DNA from: Vibrio sp. HDW18
GTDB lineage: Bacteria; Pseudomonadota; Gammaproteobacteria; Enterobacterales; Vibrionaceae
Assembly: GCF_011306175.1 (NCBI RefSeq)
Contig: NZ_CP049913.1
Coordinates: 1,364,001-1,428,000, forward strand
Direction of reading: 5' to 3'
Length of the DNA: 64,000 nt
Shown: positions 20,702 to 32,329 of the stretch, one piece after another
Numbering within the stretch: the stretch's first letter is position 1
Layout: each line of letters begins with the position of its first letter
The notes under the pieces: generated by a model
Told to the model about the DNA's origin: nothing
Databases searched by the model: none
What the model saw: only the letters and a program-made list of their open reading frames with translations
Made by a program: the position numbers and the translations under genes

Positions 20702-20777
20702 GGGCGATTAGCTCAGTTGGGAGAGCACCTGCCTTACAAGCAGGGGGTCACTGGTTCGAACCCGGTATCGCCCACCA
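20702..20777 (+). tRNA. tRNA-Val (anticodon TAC)
   Basis: 76 bases; acceptor stem GGGCGAT/ATCGCCC, anticodon loop CTTACAA, T-loop GTTCGAA and encoded CCA. Third spacer tRNA; the Glu-Lys-Val set is typical of some Vibrio rrn operons. Confidence 0.97.
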
Positions 20778-21121
20778 CTCTCTAAATACTTTTGGAATGC
20801 AATTCCAAACCACCAATTGTTGTGTGGTTCGGTTTTTTGCCGCCGAGAGTCTTTAGAAAGTGTCTCTTAGTGATAAGAAATATCTTGCTCTTTAACAATT
20901 TGGAAAGCTGACAAAACAACAAATTCGTTTGTTGTTTGTAAAGTTCTCAATGTTTATCGAAAGATAAACACCAACAACACATTCAAGTGTGCTTGGTATC
21001 GAATAAGGCTAAGGTCTTGTTCAAAATTTGAGTCCGGCAAAATCTGTCTCGCACTCATGTAAATAAACGCGAGACAACTTAGGTTGTTTAAACAACAACC
21101 CGAAACTCCTTCGGGTTGTAT
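20778..21121 (+). promoter_or_regulatory. 16S-23S spacer with second boxA
   Basis: No gene in this stretch. A second boxA (TGCTCTTTAACAAT near 20888-20901) precedes the 23S processing stem, whose halves flank the 23S gene. The rest is spacer. Confidence 0.75.
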
Positions 21122-24008
<2,887 letters not shown>

Positions 24009-24137
24009 ACAACACCCAAGGGGTTTTGTAGTGGACTCAAAGCTAAGCGCATAAGAATGTGTTGAGAGAATGAAGACAGCTTTCCAGAATTGTTGGTTAT
24101 CACTTTTTAAGAAAAAGTGAAATCAAAAACAGAATTT

Positions 24138-24257
24138 TGCTTGGCGACCATAGCGTTTTGGACCCACCTGATTCCATCCCGAACTCAGAAGTGAAACGAA
24201 ACAGCGTCGATGGTAGTGTGGGGTTTCCCCATGTGAGAGTAGAACATCGCCAGGCTT
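24138..24257 (+). rRNA. rrf: 5S ribosomal RNA
   Basis: 120 bases; starts TGCTTGGCGACCATAGCG, contains CCGAACTCAGAAGTGAAACG and ends with the complementary CGCCAGGCTT. Confidence 0.96.
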
Positions 24258-24288
24258 TTAATTTAGCACCAAGCGCTAACCAGACAGC

Positions 24289-24365
24289 GGAGCGGTAGTT
24301 CAGTTGGTTAGAATACCGGCCTGTCACGCCGGGGGTCGCGGGTTCGAGTCCCGTCCGCTCCGCCA
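24289..24365 (+). tRNA. tRNA-Asp (anticodon GTC)
   Basis: 77 bases; acceptor stem GGAGCGG/CCGCTCC, anticodon loop CTGTCAC, T-loop GTTCGAG and encoded CCA. Distal tRNA of the rrn operon. Confidence 0.97.
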
Positions 24366-24374
24366 CTTATTATG

Positions 24375-24401
24375 AAACCCAGTCTTCGGACTGGGTTTTT
24401 T
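24375..24401 (+). terminator. Terminator of the rrn operon
   Basis: AAACCCAGTC-TTCG-GACTGGGTTT hairpin with UUCG loop and a T-run, 10 bases after tRNA-Asp. Confidence 0.92.
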
Positions 24402-24430
24402 GCTATTGGCTATTTGCTCTCTACGCTTGA

Positions 24431-24448
24431 TACCAATCTGGAAAATTA
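24431..24448 (-). repeat. 18-bp extra copy of the IS left terminus
   Basis: TACCAATCTGGAAAATTA is an exact duplicate of the first 18 bases of the IS left end that starts at 24449. It looks like the remnant of a further IS copy, cut off where the next copy begins. Confidence 0.8.
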
Positions 24449-24732
24449 TACCAATCTGGAAAATTAACTGGTCAGCTCTATCCACCTTCTCGAACACATC
24501 TGTCTGACTCTGGCCGAGCATTCCAAAAAACTATTCCAAGCCCGACATACTTTGGAGACAATGTCTTCGTAATCCGTAAAAGACTGGTTGGCTAGATAGT
24601 GTTGTCTTAACCAACTCCATACTTGTTCTATTGGATTCAACTCAGGGGAATAGGGCGGGAGTTTGATGACACTGAGGTTCTGAAATTCATTGGCAATATC
24701 TTCTGTGTGCCAGCTTGCACCATCCATAATGA
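24449..24732 (-). mobile_element. Outer IS630-family copy, left fragment (transposase C-terminus)
   Basis: The 284-base left end of the element, carrying the last codons of the transposase (catalytic-domain motif MDGASWH, LPPYSPELNPIEQVWSWLR, IELTS end). It is cut at the TGA (24730-24732) just before the next copy starts. Its right portion is at 26958-27787. Confidence 0.88.
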
Positions 24733-25016
24733 TACCAATCTGGAAAATTAACTGGTCAGATCTATCCACCTTCTCGAACACATCTGTCTGACTCTGGCCG
24801 AGCATTCCAAAAAACTATTCCAAGCCCGACATACTTTGGAGACAATGTCTTCGTAATCCGTAAAAGACTGGTTGGCTAGATAGTGTTGTCTTAACCAACT
24901 CCATACTTGTTCTATTGGATTCAACTCAGGGGAATAGGGCGGGAGTTTGATGACACTGAGGTTCTGAAATTCATTGGCAATATCTTCTGTGTGCCAGCTT
25001 GCACCATCCATAATGA
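24733..25016 (-). mobile_element. Middle IS630-family copy, left fragment
   Basis: A second 284-base left end, nearly identical to 24449-24732 (for example CAGATC in place of CAGCTC near 24760). It ends at the same TGA (25014-25016). The matching right portion is 26128-26957. Confidence 0.88.
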
Positions 25017-26127
25017 TACCAATCTGGAAAATTAACTGGTCAGCTCTATCCACCTTCTCGAACACATCTGTCTGACTCTGGCCGAGCATTTCAAAAAACT
25101 ATTCCAAGCCCGACATACTTTGGAGACAATGTCTTCGTAATCCGTAAAAGACTGGTTGGCTAGATAGTGTTGTCTTAACCAACTCCATACTTGTTCTATT
25201 GGATTCAACTCAGGGGAATAGGGCGGGAGTTTGATGACACTGAGGTTCTGAAATTCATTGGCAATATCTTCTGTGTGCCAGCTTGCACCATCCATAATGA
25301 CCACTGCGTGACGACCTTTTTCGGTCACCGCGGAGATCTGCCTAAGATGCTCAACCATAAGGTCCTTGTTAACCCAAGGAACGACCATCGCCTCGCCAAT
25401 GCCTCTAGCGGGACAGACAGAACCAAACAGATACGCATATTCAAATTGTTGTTGCTTCACGGCTCTGGGACGTGTTCCTTTTTCTGCCCATAACCGTGTG
25501 GTGGTGTTTTGTTGCCCAAATCTGGCTTCATCCTGAAACCAGACATCAACCCGTTCTAAAGCGATATGTCCTGGGATCTTCAGGATCGTTTCAATTTTAA
25601 ATTTTTTTAAAATCGTCTTGGATTTGCTGGGATTGACGAGGATGTTTGGAGCGAGAAGTTACCCAAGAGAACCCCATGTGCTCGAGCAGGTAATAGATAG
25701 AATCAGGGTGGTAGTGCTGGCCAAATTCTTTCACGATATAAGCGTGGATGTCGGCCCCTGTGAGTCGTCCGCCTAGTGTATCATTGGCTTTATCTTTGAT
25801 GTATTGGCTCAATTGCTCTCTTTGCTTGGATGTTAAGAATGGTGGTCGTCCCGTTCTTGGTTTTTCCTTGAGGCCTTCTAATCCTTCCTCAAGAAAAGTG
25901 TGAACCCACCGATTAACACTGGTTCGGCTGACCTTAAGAAACTTGGCGATTTGGGTGCGAGAGTGCCCATCTTTGAAATGGTCGAGGGCCAGCAGTCTCA
26001 TTTTCATCTGAATAGATTTCTGCTGGCTTGCGAGCTTTTTAAAGTCGATATTATTGAGGCTGTCCATAGTGAATAAGTTCTATCGTTGAATGCCCTCAAT
26101 TAGATCATATTTTTTCTTTGGTTGGTA
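25017..26127 (-). mobile_element. Intact innermost IS630-family element
   Basis: A complete 1111-base copy. The ends are TACCAATC on the left and GGTTGGTA on the right, an imperfect 8-base terminal inverted repeat. It is flanked on both sides by TGA belonging to the middle copy (25014-25016 and 26128-26130), as expected for a 3-base target duplication. It codes one transposase in two frames. IS630 elements usually duplicate TA, so the TGA flanks are unusual for the family. Confidence 0.88.
25032..26067 (-). CDS. IS630-family transposase, two frames joined by +1 shift at an A7 tract
   Basis: The first frame (26067-25597, 156 codons) holds the helix-turn-helix domains (RTQIAKFLKVSRTSVNRWV) and the basic linker TGRPPFL. 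It ends at TAA within TTTTAAAAAAATTTAA. The second frame, entered by a +1 (or -2) shift at the A7 run (25602-25608), gives FKIETILKIPGHIALERVDV and then the DDE catalytic domain: FQDEARFG, VIMDGASWH and ELNPIEQVW supply the three acidic residues. It ends at 25032. All three copies have the same A7 tract and frames, so this is probably programmed frameshifting, not damage. Confidence 0.85.
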
Positions 26128-26957
26128 TGACCACTGCGTGACGACCTTTTTCGGTCACCGCGGAGATCTGCCTAAGATGCTCAACCATAAGGTCCTTGTT
26201 AACCCAAGGAACGACCATCGCCTCGCCAATGCCTCTAGCGGGACAGACAGAACCAAACAGATACGCATATTCAAATTGTTGTTGCTTCACGGCTCTGGGA
26301 CGTGTTCCTTTTTCTGCCCATAACCGTGTGGTGGTGTTTTGTTGCCCAAATCTGGCTTCATCCTGAAACCAGACATCAACCCGTTCTAAAGCGATATGTC
26401 CTGGGATCTTCAGGATCGTTTCAATTTTAAATTTTTTTAAAATCGTCTTGGATTTGCTGGGATTGACGAGGATGTTTGGAGCGAGAAGTTACCCAAGAGA
26501 ACCCCATGTGCTCGAGCAGGTAATAGATAGAATCAGGGTGGTAGTGCTGGCCAAATTCTTTCACGATATAAGCGTGGATGTCGGCCCCTGTGAGTCGTCC
26601 GCCTAGTGTATCATTGGCTTTATCTTTGATGTATTGGCTCAATTGCTCTCTTTGCTTGGATGTTAAGAATGGTGGTCGTCCCGTTCTTGGTTTTTCCTTG
26701 AGGCCTTCTAATCCTTCCTCAAGAAAAGTGTGAACCCACCGATTAACACTGGTTCGGCTGACCTTAAGAAACTTGGCGATTTGGGTGCGAGAGTGCCCAT
26801 CTTTGAAATGGTCGAGGGCCAGCAGTCTCATTTTCATCTGAATAGATTTCTGCTGGCTTGCGAGCTTTTTAAAGTCGATATTATTGAGGCTGTCCATAGT
26901 GAATAAGTTCTATCGTTGAATGCCCTCAATTAGATCATATTTTTTCTTTGGTTGGTA
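26128..26957 (-). mobile_element. Middle IS630-family copy, right fragment
   Basis: An 830-base right portion from the internal TGA site to the right terminus GGTTGGTA. It carries the transposase first frame (26897-26427) and the start of the second frame, which breaks off just before the second catalytic Asp. It completes the left fragment at 24733-25016; together they make a copy split by the innermost insertion. Confidence 0.88.
26427..26897 (-). pseudogene. Transposase of the middle IS copy, N-terminal part only in place
   Basis: The first-frame 156 codons are identical in protein sequence to the intact copy. The second frame continues to about 26128 and is then interrupted by the inserted element, so the DDE domain is split and the copy cannot supply transposase. 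Confidence 0.85.
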
Positions 26958-27787
26958 TGACCACTGCGTGACGACCTTTTTCGGTCACCGCGGAGATCTG
27001 CCTAAGATGCTCAACCATAAGGTCCTTGTTAACCCAAGGAACGACCATCGCCTCGCCAATGCCTCTAGCGGGACAGACAGAACCAAACAGATACGCATAT
27101 TCAAATTGTTGTTGCTTCACGGCTCTGGGACGTGTTCCTTTTTCTGCCCATAACCGTGTGGTGGTGTTTTGTTGCCCAAATCTGGCTTCATCCTGAAACC
27201 AGACATCAACCCGTTCTAAAGCGATATGTCCTGGGATCTTCAGGATCGTTTCAATTTTAAATTTTTTTAAAATCGTCTTGGATTTGCTGGGATTGACGAG
27301 GATGTTTGGAGCGAGAAGTTACCCAAGAGAACCCCATGTGCTCGAGCAGGTAATAGATAGAATCAGGGTGGTAGTGCTGGCCAAATTCTTTCACGATATA
27401 AGCGTGGATGTCGGCCCCTGTGAGTCGTCCGCCTAGTGTATCATTGGCTTTATCTTTGATGTATTGGCTCAATTGCTCTCTTTGCTTGGACGTTAAGAAT
27501 GGTGGTCGTCCCGTTCTTGGTTTTTCCTTGAGGCCTTCTAATCCTTCCTCAAGAAAAGTGTGAACCCACCGATTAACACTGGTTCGGCTGACCTTAAGAA
27601 ACTTGGCGATTTGGGTGCGAGAGTGCCCATCTTTGAAATGGTCGAGGGCCAGCAGTCTCATTTTCATCTGAATAGATTTCTGCTGGCTTGCGAGCTTTTT
27701 AAAGTCGATATTATTGAGGCTGTCCATAGTGAATAAGTTCTATCGTTGAATGCCCTCAATTAGATCATATTTTTTCTTTGATTGGTA
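26958..27787 (-). mobile_element. Outer IS630-family copy, right fragment
   Basis: The third 830-base right portion. It differs slightly from the others (C at about 27491; right terminus GATTGGTA, not GGTTGGTA, giving a perfect inverted repeat with TACCAATC). It abuts the T-run of the add terminator. It pairs with 24449-24732. Confidence 0.88.
27257..27727 (-). pseudogene. Transposase of the outer IS copy, N-terminal part only in place
   Basis: Same 156-codon first frame as the intact copy; the downstream catalytic frame is cut at 26958 by the nested insertion. Confidence 0.85.
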
Positions 27788-27818
27788 TAAAAAACCGATG
27801 CACAAGACATCGGTTGAT
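27788..27818 (-). terminator. add terminator, abutting the IS array
   Basis: On the minus strand AACCGATG-tcttgtg-CATCGGTT is followed by TTTTTTA. The IS right end begins immediately after the T-run. Confidence 0.85.
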
Positions 27819-27844
27819 TAAGCATGGCAAGACTGCAAGCGGTT

Positions 27845-28849
27845 TTAAACACGTAGCGCTGCTTTCGTTAGGAGTGCTTTTTTCTCTACATCAGACAAGA
27901 AGGCCAATTCCAAGCCATTGATTTGCGCTTGGCGGATCTGTTGCTGAGTTAAGCCTGCTTGTGGTGCGGCAACGGCATATTCATGCGGTAGTTCAATCCC
28001 TTCTACAGCAGGATCATCGGTATTAATACAAGCTAAAATATCGTGTTCTAAAAAGCTCTTCAGTGGGTGGCTGGCTAAGCTGCTGACCGTACTGGTTTGT
28101 AGGTTGGAAGTTAGGCAAGATTCGATACCAATCCGATGCTGTGCTAGGTAATCCATCAGTTGTGGATCATCGATAGCTTTCACCCCGTGTCCAATTCGTG
28201 TTGCGCCAAGCTCTTTAATCGCTTGCCACATGCTTGCTGGGCCAGCCGCTTCTCCGGCATGCACTGTGACCTGTAAACCTGCATCTCTCACTTGTTTAAA
28301 ATGTTGAATGAAACGATCACCAGGTTGGCCCAATTCATCACCAGCTAGATCGACTGCCACAATGTGATTTTTCTGGCTGAGGATAGCGTCGAGTTCTTGT
28401 TGGCAAGCATCGCTACCAAAGGTCCGGCTCATAATACCGATAAGGTTGGCTTGAATGCCAAAATCACGCACACCCGCACGCACGCCATCGACCACCGCTT
28501 CCACCACACCAGCTACCGGTAAATGATGTTTCATTGCCATATAGTAGGGAGAAAAGCGCAGCTCGGCGTAGTCAATCTGGGCATTTAATGCATCTTGCAT
28601 ATTTTCGTAGGCGACTCGGCGGCAAGCATCCAGATCGCCTAGCACTGCAACACCCCAGTCAAGTTTGGATAAAAAAGCGACCAGTGATGGCTCAGCTTCG
28701 ACAATTTGCACGAAGGGCGTCAGTGTTTCAACACTATTACCGGGCAGTTGAATACCAAACTGTTGTCCGAGCTCAAGAATCGTTTGAGTACGAATGTTGC
28801 CATCAAGATGGCGATGCAAATCGGTTAAAGGCAGAGATGAAGTTATCAT
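27845..28849 (-). CDS. add: Adenosine deaminase
   Basis: A 334-residue zinc-dependent deaminase converting adenosine and deoxyadenosine to inosine forms in purine salvage. Metal and catalytic motifs are DLHRHLDG (near the N-terminus), VHAGEAAGP and NTDDPAV. Length equals E. coli Add (333). It is separated from glnG by about 110 bases and is followed by a terminator that the IS array touches but does not break. Confidence 0.95.
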   Translation of the reverse strand: MITSSLPLTDLHRHLDGNIRTQTILELGQQFGIQLPGNSVETLTPFVQIVEAEPSLVAFLSKLDWGVAVLGDLDACRRVAYENMQDALNAQIDYAELRFSPYYMAMKHHLPVAGVVEAVVDGVRAGVRDFGIQANLIGIMSRTFGSDACQQELDAILSQKNHIVAVDLAGDELGQPGDRFIQHFKQVRDAGLQVTVHAGEAAGPASMWQAIKELGATRIGHGVKAIDDPQLMDYLAQHRIGIESCLTSNLQTSTVSSLASHPLKSFLEHDILACINTDDPAVEGIELPHEYAVAAPQAGLTQQQIRQAQINGLELAFLSDVEKKALLTKAALRV

Positions 28850-28963
28850 TATGGTTATCCTGATTAGTCTTTGCCGCTAAGTATAAAAACCAATCCATTA
28901 CCTGTCAGCTAGTGCTGGACAGGAAAAGGATTAATTTTATTTTTAAGAGGAGTGATTGGTGGC

Positions 28964-30364
28964 TTAATACAGCTCTTTGAGTTTACGGGTCAGGGTATTT
29001 CTACCCCAGCCGAGTACTTTCGCTGCATCTTGCTTATGTCCATTGGTATGCTGAAGTGCGGCCTCTAAAAGGATGCGTTCAAATTCGGGCAGCGCATGGG
29101 CGAGCAATTCGGTTTCACCTGAGGTTAAGGCGGATTTAGCCCAGCTTTCTAGCAGTTGCTGCCAACTGATCTCATTTTCAAACTGGTTTGCCTTTTTCTC
29201 GCTTAATAGTTCGGAAGGAAGATCGCTCGGCAGTACTTCACTGCCACTGGCCATTACGGTTAGCCAGCGGCATATGTTTTCTAACTGGCGAACGTTACCC
29301 GGCCAATCAAGCTTAGTGAGGATCTCGACTGTGCGCGGATTGAGCGTTTTCATCTCTACGGCGAGTTCTTTCGCCGCAAGGGTCAGAAAATGCTTAGTCA
29401 GTTTTTCAATATCTTGCCGCCGCTCACGTAGCGAGGGAATATGGATCCGGATCACGTTTAGGCGATGGAACAAGTCTTCGCGAAATTTGCCTTGATGGAC
29501 TAATTTTTCCAGATTTTGATGGGTAGCGGCAACAATCCGCACATCAACTTTAATCGCACTATGACCGCCAACGCGGTAAAACTGTCCATCGGCCAACACG
29601 CGTAGTAGGCGAGTTTGAATATCTAAAGGCATATCGCCAATTTCATCTAAAAATAAAGTGCCGCCATTAGCTTGTTCGAAGCGTCCTTGGCGCACGGTAT
29701 TGGCTCCGGTGAAAGCGCCCTTTTCATGACCAAACAATTCTGACTCGATCAAATCTTTAGGGATCGCCGCCATATTCAGCGCAATAAACGGCTTTTGCGC
29801 TCGCGGGCTATGTCGATGTAGCGCATGCGCGACCAGCTCTTTACCGGTTCCCGATTCGCCATTGATTAATACTGAGATCGAAGAGCGCGATAAACGGCCA
29901 ATCGCTCGAAACACCTCTTGCATCGCTGGAGCTTCACCGATGATCTCCGGTGCTGAATAGTTTTCACTGGGGCGAGGTGAGGTTTTACGCTGTTCTTGTC
30001 CATGTGCAATCGCCCGTTCAACCAAGGTGAGCGTCTCATCTACATCAAAAGGTTTGGGCAGATACTCAAAGGCACCCTGTTGGTAGGCATTCACCGCAGC
30101 ATCCAAATCGGAGTGAGCGGTCATAATTATCACTGGCAATTCAGGGATCTGCTGGTGAACTTGATTTAGCAGAGCAATACCATCCATGCCCGGCATCCGA
30201 ATATCAGAAACCAATACGTCCGGTGTTTCACGCCGTAGTGCCATTAATACACTTTCTGCATCTGCGAAGGTTTCGCATTTAATATTGGCGGAGGAGAGCG
30301 TTTTCTCCATGACCCAACGGATCGAGCTATCATCATCGACAACCCACACGTATCCTCTACTCAT
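28964..30364 (-). CDS. glnG: Nitrogen response regulator NtrC (GlnG)
   Basis: A 466-residue sigma-54 activator. The receiver domain has the phospho-acceptor Asp in [11 protein letters not shown] (about residue 54). The AAA+ domain has Walker A GESGTGKE, the sigma-54 contact loop GAFTGA and Walker [13 protein letters not shown]. The C-terminal Fis-like helix-turn-helix is [20 protein letters not shown]. Phosphorylated by NtrB under nitrogen limitation, it activates glnA and related promoters. It follows glnL by 35 bases. Confidence 0.96.
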   Translation of the reverse strand: MSRGYVWVVDDDSSIRWVMEKTLSSANIKCETFADAESVLMALRRETPDVLVSDIRMPGMDGIALLNQVHQQIPELPVIIMTAHSDLDAAVNAYQQGAFEYLPKPFDVDETLTLVERAIAHGQEQRKTSPRPSENYSAPEIIGEAPAMQEVFRAIGRLSRSSISVLINGESGTGKELVAHALHRHSPRAQKPFIALNMAAIPKDLIESELFGHEKGAFTGANTVRQGRFEQANGGTLFLDEIGDMPLDIQTRLLRVLADGQFYRVGGHSAIKVDVRIVAATHQNLEKLVHQGKFREDLFHRLNVIRIHIPSLRERRQDIEKLTKHFLTLAAKELAVEMKTLNPRTVEILTKLDWPGNVRQLENICRWLTVMASGSEVLPSDLPSELLSEKKANQFENEISWQQLLESWAKSALTSGETELLAHALPEFERILLEAALQHTNGHKQDAAKVLGWGRNTLTRKLKELY

Positions 30365-30399
30365 AGATAATCCTTAACAGCAAGTGAATGAACAGCAAA

Positions 30400-31458
30400 T
30401 TAAATTGGCAAATAAATGGTAAACATGGTGCGCCCTGGCCAGCTTTGCACCTCGATTTTTCCCTGATGTTGATCGATTAAGTTTTGCGAGATGGATAGGC
30501 CTAACCCGCTTCCCCCTTCGCGGCCACTGACCATCGGGTAAAATAGGGTATCTTGTAGTTCTGGTGGGATGCCGGGGCCATTATCAATAATCTCAATACT
30601 GGCCACCAGTTTATGCCGTTGACCGTGAATGTTGGCCTGATGCACAGTTCTGGTGCGCAGGGTAATCGTTGCTTGAGGCTGGTCGGCCAAAATTTGTGCG
30701 GCATTACGAACGATATTCAGCAAAGCTTGTTCGATCTGATCGGTGTCCATCAAGATATTGGGCAAGCTTGGATCATAATCGCGCTCAAAGACCAGATTGG
30801 CCCCTGCTTCTAACACGACCAGTTGACGTACCTTTTCCAAAATAAGGTGCAGGTTTTCCCAAGTTTTTTCACCGGGTCGCTGTGGCCCAAGCAGGCGATC
30901 GACTAAGCCGCGTAAGCGATCCGCTTGTTCAATAATAATTTGGGTATATTCGGTGAGATGCGGATCTGGCAGCATGCGCGCGAGCAGTTGAGCGGCGCCT
31001 CTTAAGCCACCAAGTGGATTTTTAATTTCATGGGCTAAGCCGCGAACCAATAATTTGGCAGCTTGCTGCTGAGCATGTTGATTGAGTTCTTGAGTGAGCC
31101 TGCGCTGCTGTCCAATGGTGCGCATTTCAGCCAGTAACAGCAGCTCCTTTTGCCATGAGATTGGGCTGACTGTGACTTCGAGTAGCAACGGTTTATTATC
31201 CACCACCAAGGTAACATCGCTGTCGGTAATGCTCTGTCCACTTTGCAAAGGCTGGGTGAGTAGTTGTAAATCAAGTGACGAGTGTTGAACCAGTTGATGC
31301 AGGTTGTAGTTCATCAAGCGTTTGACACTTTGTGAAAACAGTTGCTCTGCGGCTGGGTTGGCATAGCGGATCAGCAGGGTTTCATCGAGTATGAACACCG
31401 CAGTGACTTGATGATTGATGATGGTTTGACTTAATTCTTCGCTCACGCTCATTTTCAC
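30400..31458 (-). CDS. glnL: Nitrogen sensor histidine kinase NtrB (GlnL)
   Basis: A 352-residue cytoplasmic kinase with an N-terminal PAS domain (FILDETLLIRYANPAAEQLF), the phospho-acceptor His in GLAHEIKNPLGG and the ATP-binding G boxes (DNGPGIP, GSGLGLSI). It phosphorylates or dephosphorylates NtrC according to PII status. A palindromic NtrC-like site lies 24-40 bases upstream, consistent with autoregulation. Confidence 0.95.
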   Translation of the reverse strand: MKMSVSEELSQTIINHQVTAVFILDETLLIRYANPAAEQLFSQSVKRLMNYNLHQLVQHSSLDLQLLTQPLQSGQSITDSDVTLVVDNKPLLLEVTVSPISWQKELLLLAEMRTIGQQRRLTQELNQHAQQQAAKLLVRGLAHEIKNPLGGLRGAAQLLARMLPDPHLTEYTQIIIEQADRLRGLVDRLLGPQRPGEKTWENLHLILEKVRQLVVLEAGANLVFERDYDPSLPNILMDTDQIEQALLNIVRNAAQILADQPQATITLRTRTVHQANIHGQRHKLVASIEIIDNGPGIPPELQDTLFYPMVSGREGGSGLGLSISQNLIDQHQGKIEVQSWPGRTMFTIYLPI

Positions 31459-31481
31459 TCACTACCTACTTAGCACTTCGG

Positions 31482-31498
31482 TGCACAATATTGGTGCA
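31482..31498. promoter_or_regulatory. NtrC-binding-like palindrome upstream of glnL
   Basis: TGCAC-AATATTG-GTGCA is a perfect dyad with the 7-base spacing of NtrC sites (E. coli TGCACCAACATGGTGCT). Its place just before glnL suggests autorepression of glnLG. Confidence 0.65.
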
Positions 31499-31547
31499 TT
31501 ACAGTGCTAAGTATGCCGCAAGGGAGTGCAAACAAATAGTCAAACTC

Positions 31548-31568
31548 CCTGCGCGATCGAGCGCAGGG
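31548..31568 (-). terminator. Possible terminator after the DUF4124 gene
   Basis: CCCTGCGC-gatcga-GCGCAGGG strong hairpin 8 bases after the stop; the U-run beyond it is weak. Confidence 0.5.
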
Positions 31569-31575
31569 TCACAGG

Positions 31576-32157
31576 TTACTCTTGTTTTACCATCGCGCGA
31601 TGTAGATGCACCGTAATAATTGAGGACGATGCAATAATCTTGCCGTTCTCAATGGCTTGAATGGTGAAGGTGTGAGTGCCGCGATCGATATTTTTCAATG
31701 GCCATTGTGCTTGATGGCTCGGGGCACCATAAGGCCGACCATCCATTATTAGTTGCAACTGTTCACCAATCGCCAGCTTGCGGTTGAGCTCGCTGCGGAT
31801 CAGAATCGAGCCGCTATTACTGCGCAGTGTCTCATCATGTTTCGGAGAAATTAAGCTGATGGCTAACGGTTCGAGTTCTGTTTTCGTCGCTTGAGCTTTT
31901 CTGGCCGCGTCAGTGGTGACTAATTTAGTCTCGGTTTGATTCTCTGCGATCGGTTGGCTGGCATCAAAGCTGGGCGCAGGCGCTTGCGCCGCATAATCCG
32001 GCAAATGAATCGACTTGGCCTGATCGTTTTGTGGGCTATCACTAAAGTGCAGCACGCCTTGGCTATCAACCCAAGTGTAGATCTGCTGAGCAGTGATTTG
32101 CGGTACCCACAATAAACAGATGAGTAGCCACCAGAGACGAGACGCTAGCATAAGCAC
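31576..32157 (-). CDS. DUF4124 domain periplasmic protein
   Basis: A 193-residue protein with an N-terminal signal peptide (about residues 1-23, ending ITA) and the DUF4124 motif QIYTWVDSQGVLHFSDSP right after it. The C-terminal half is a beta-rich segment (LISPKHDETLRSNSG through VHLHRAM). The function is unknown. It lies between glnA and glnL in the same direction, so a nitrogen-linked role is possible but only suggested by position. Confidence 0.8.
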   Translation of the reverse strand: MLMLASRLWWLLICLLWVPQITAQQIYTWVDSQGVLHFSDSPQNDQAKSIHLPDYAAQAPAPSFDASQPIAENQTETKLVTTDAARKAQATKTELEPLAISLISPKHDETLRSNSGSILIRSELNRKLAIGEQLQLIMDGRPYGAPSHQAQWPLKNIDRGTHTFTIQAIENGKIIASSSIITVHLHRAMVKQE

Positions 32158-32260
32158 ACCTCAATGAGCGGTAAGTTGGTACAGTATGATTGATGAGCGG
32201 ATGCTCATATTGGTAATGGTAAGCTAGATGTGAAAGGAATGGTGAGAGGACTAAATAAGC

Positions 32261-32286
32261 AAAAGGCCCGCCTGCGAGGCGAGCCT
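32261..32286 (-). terminator. glnA terminator
   Basis: On the minus strand GGCTCGCCT-cgc-AGGCGGGCC (one G-U pair) followed by TTTTGC, about 45 bases after the glnA stop. Confidence 0.8.
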
Positions 32287-32329
32287 AATTATTGATGTAA
32301 CCTAAATCACGGTTTACAGCCTTGGAGGA

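Noticed and set aside
24100..24366. Minus-strand ORF beginning MAERTGLEPATPGV across 5S and tRNA-Asp
   Set aside because: It is antisense to tRNA-Asp and 5S rRNA; this peptide is a familiar annotation artefact of tRNA regions.
24464..25089. Apparent 113-residue proteins starting MLGQSQTDVF at the left IS pieces
   Set aside because: They are read-through frames from the IS terminus across the junction into the next copy; only the downstream part is transposase.
25191..25493. Plus-strand ORFs inside the IS copies (also 26090-26323 and 26920-27153)
   Set aside because: They are shadows antisense to the transposase DDE domain; the coding strand shows clear family motifs.
24449..27787. Regular repeats resembling a CRISPR or other array
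   Set aside because: Repeat units are 284 and 830 bp pieces of one IS; there are no short repeats with unique spacers.
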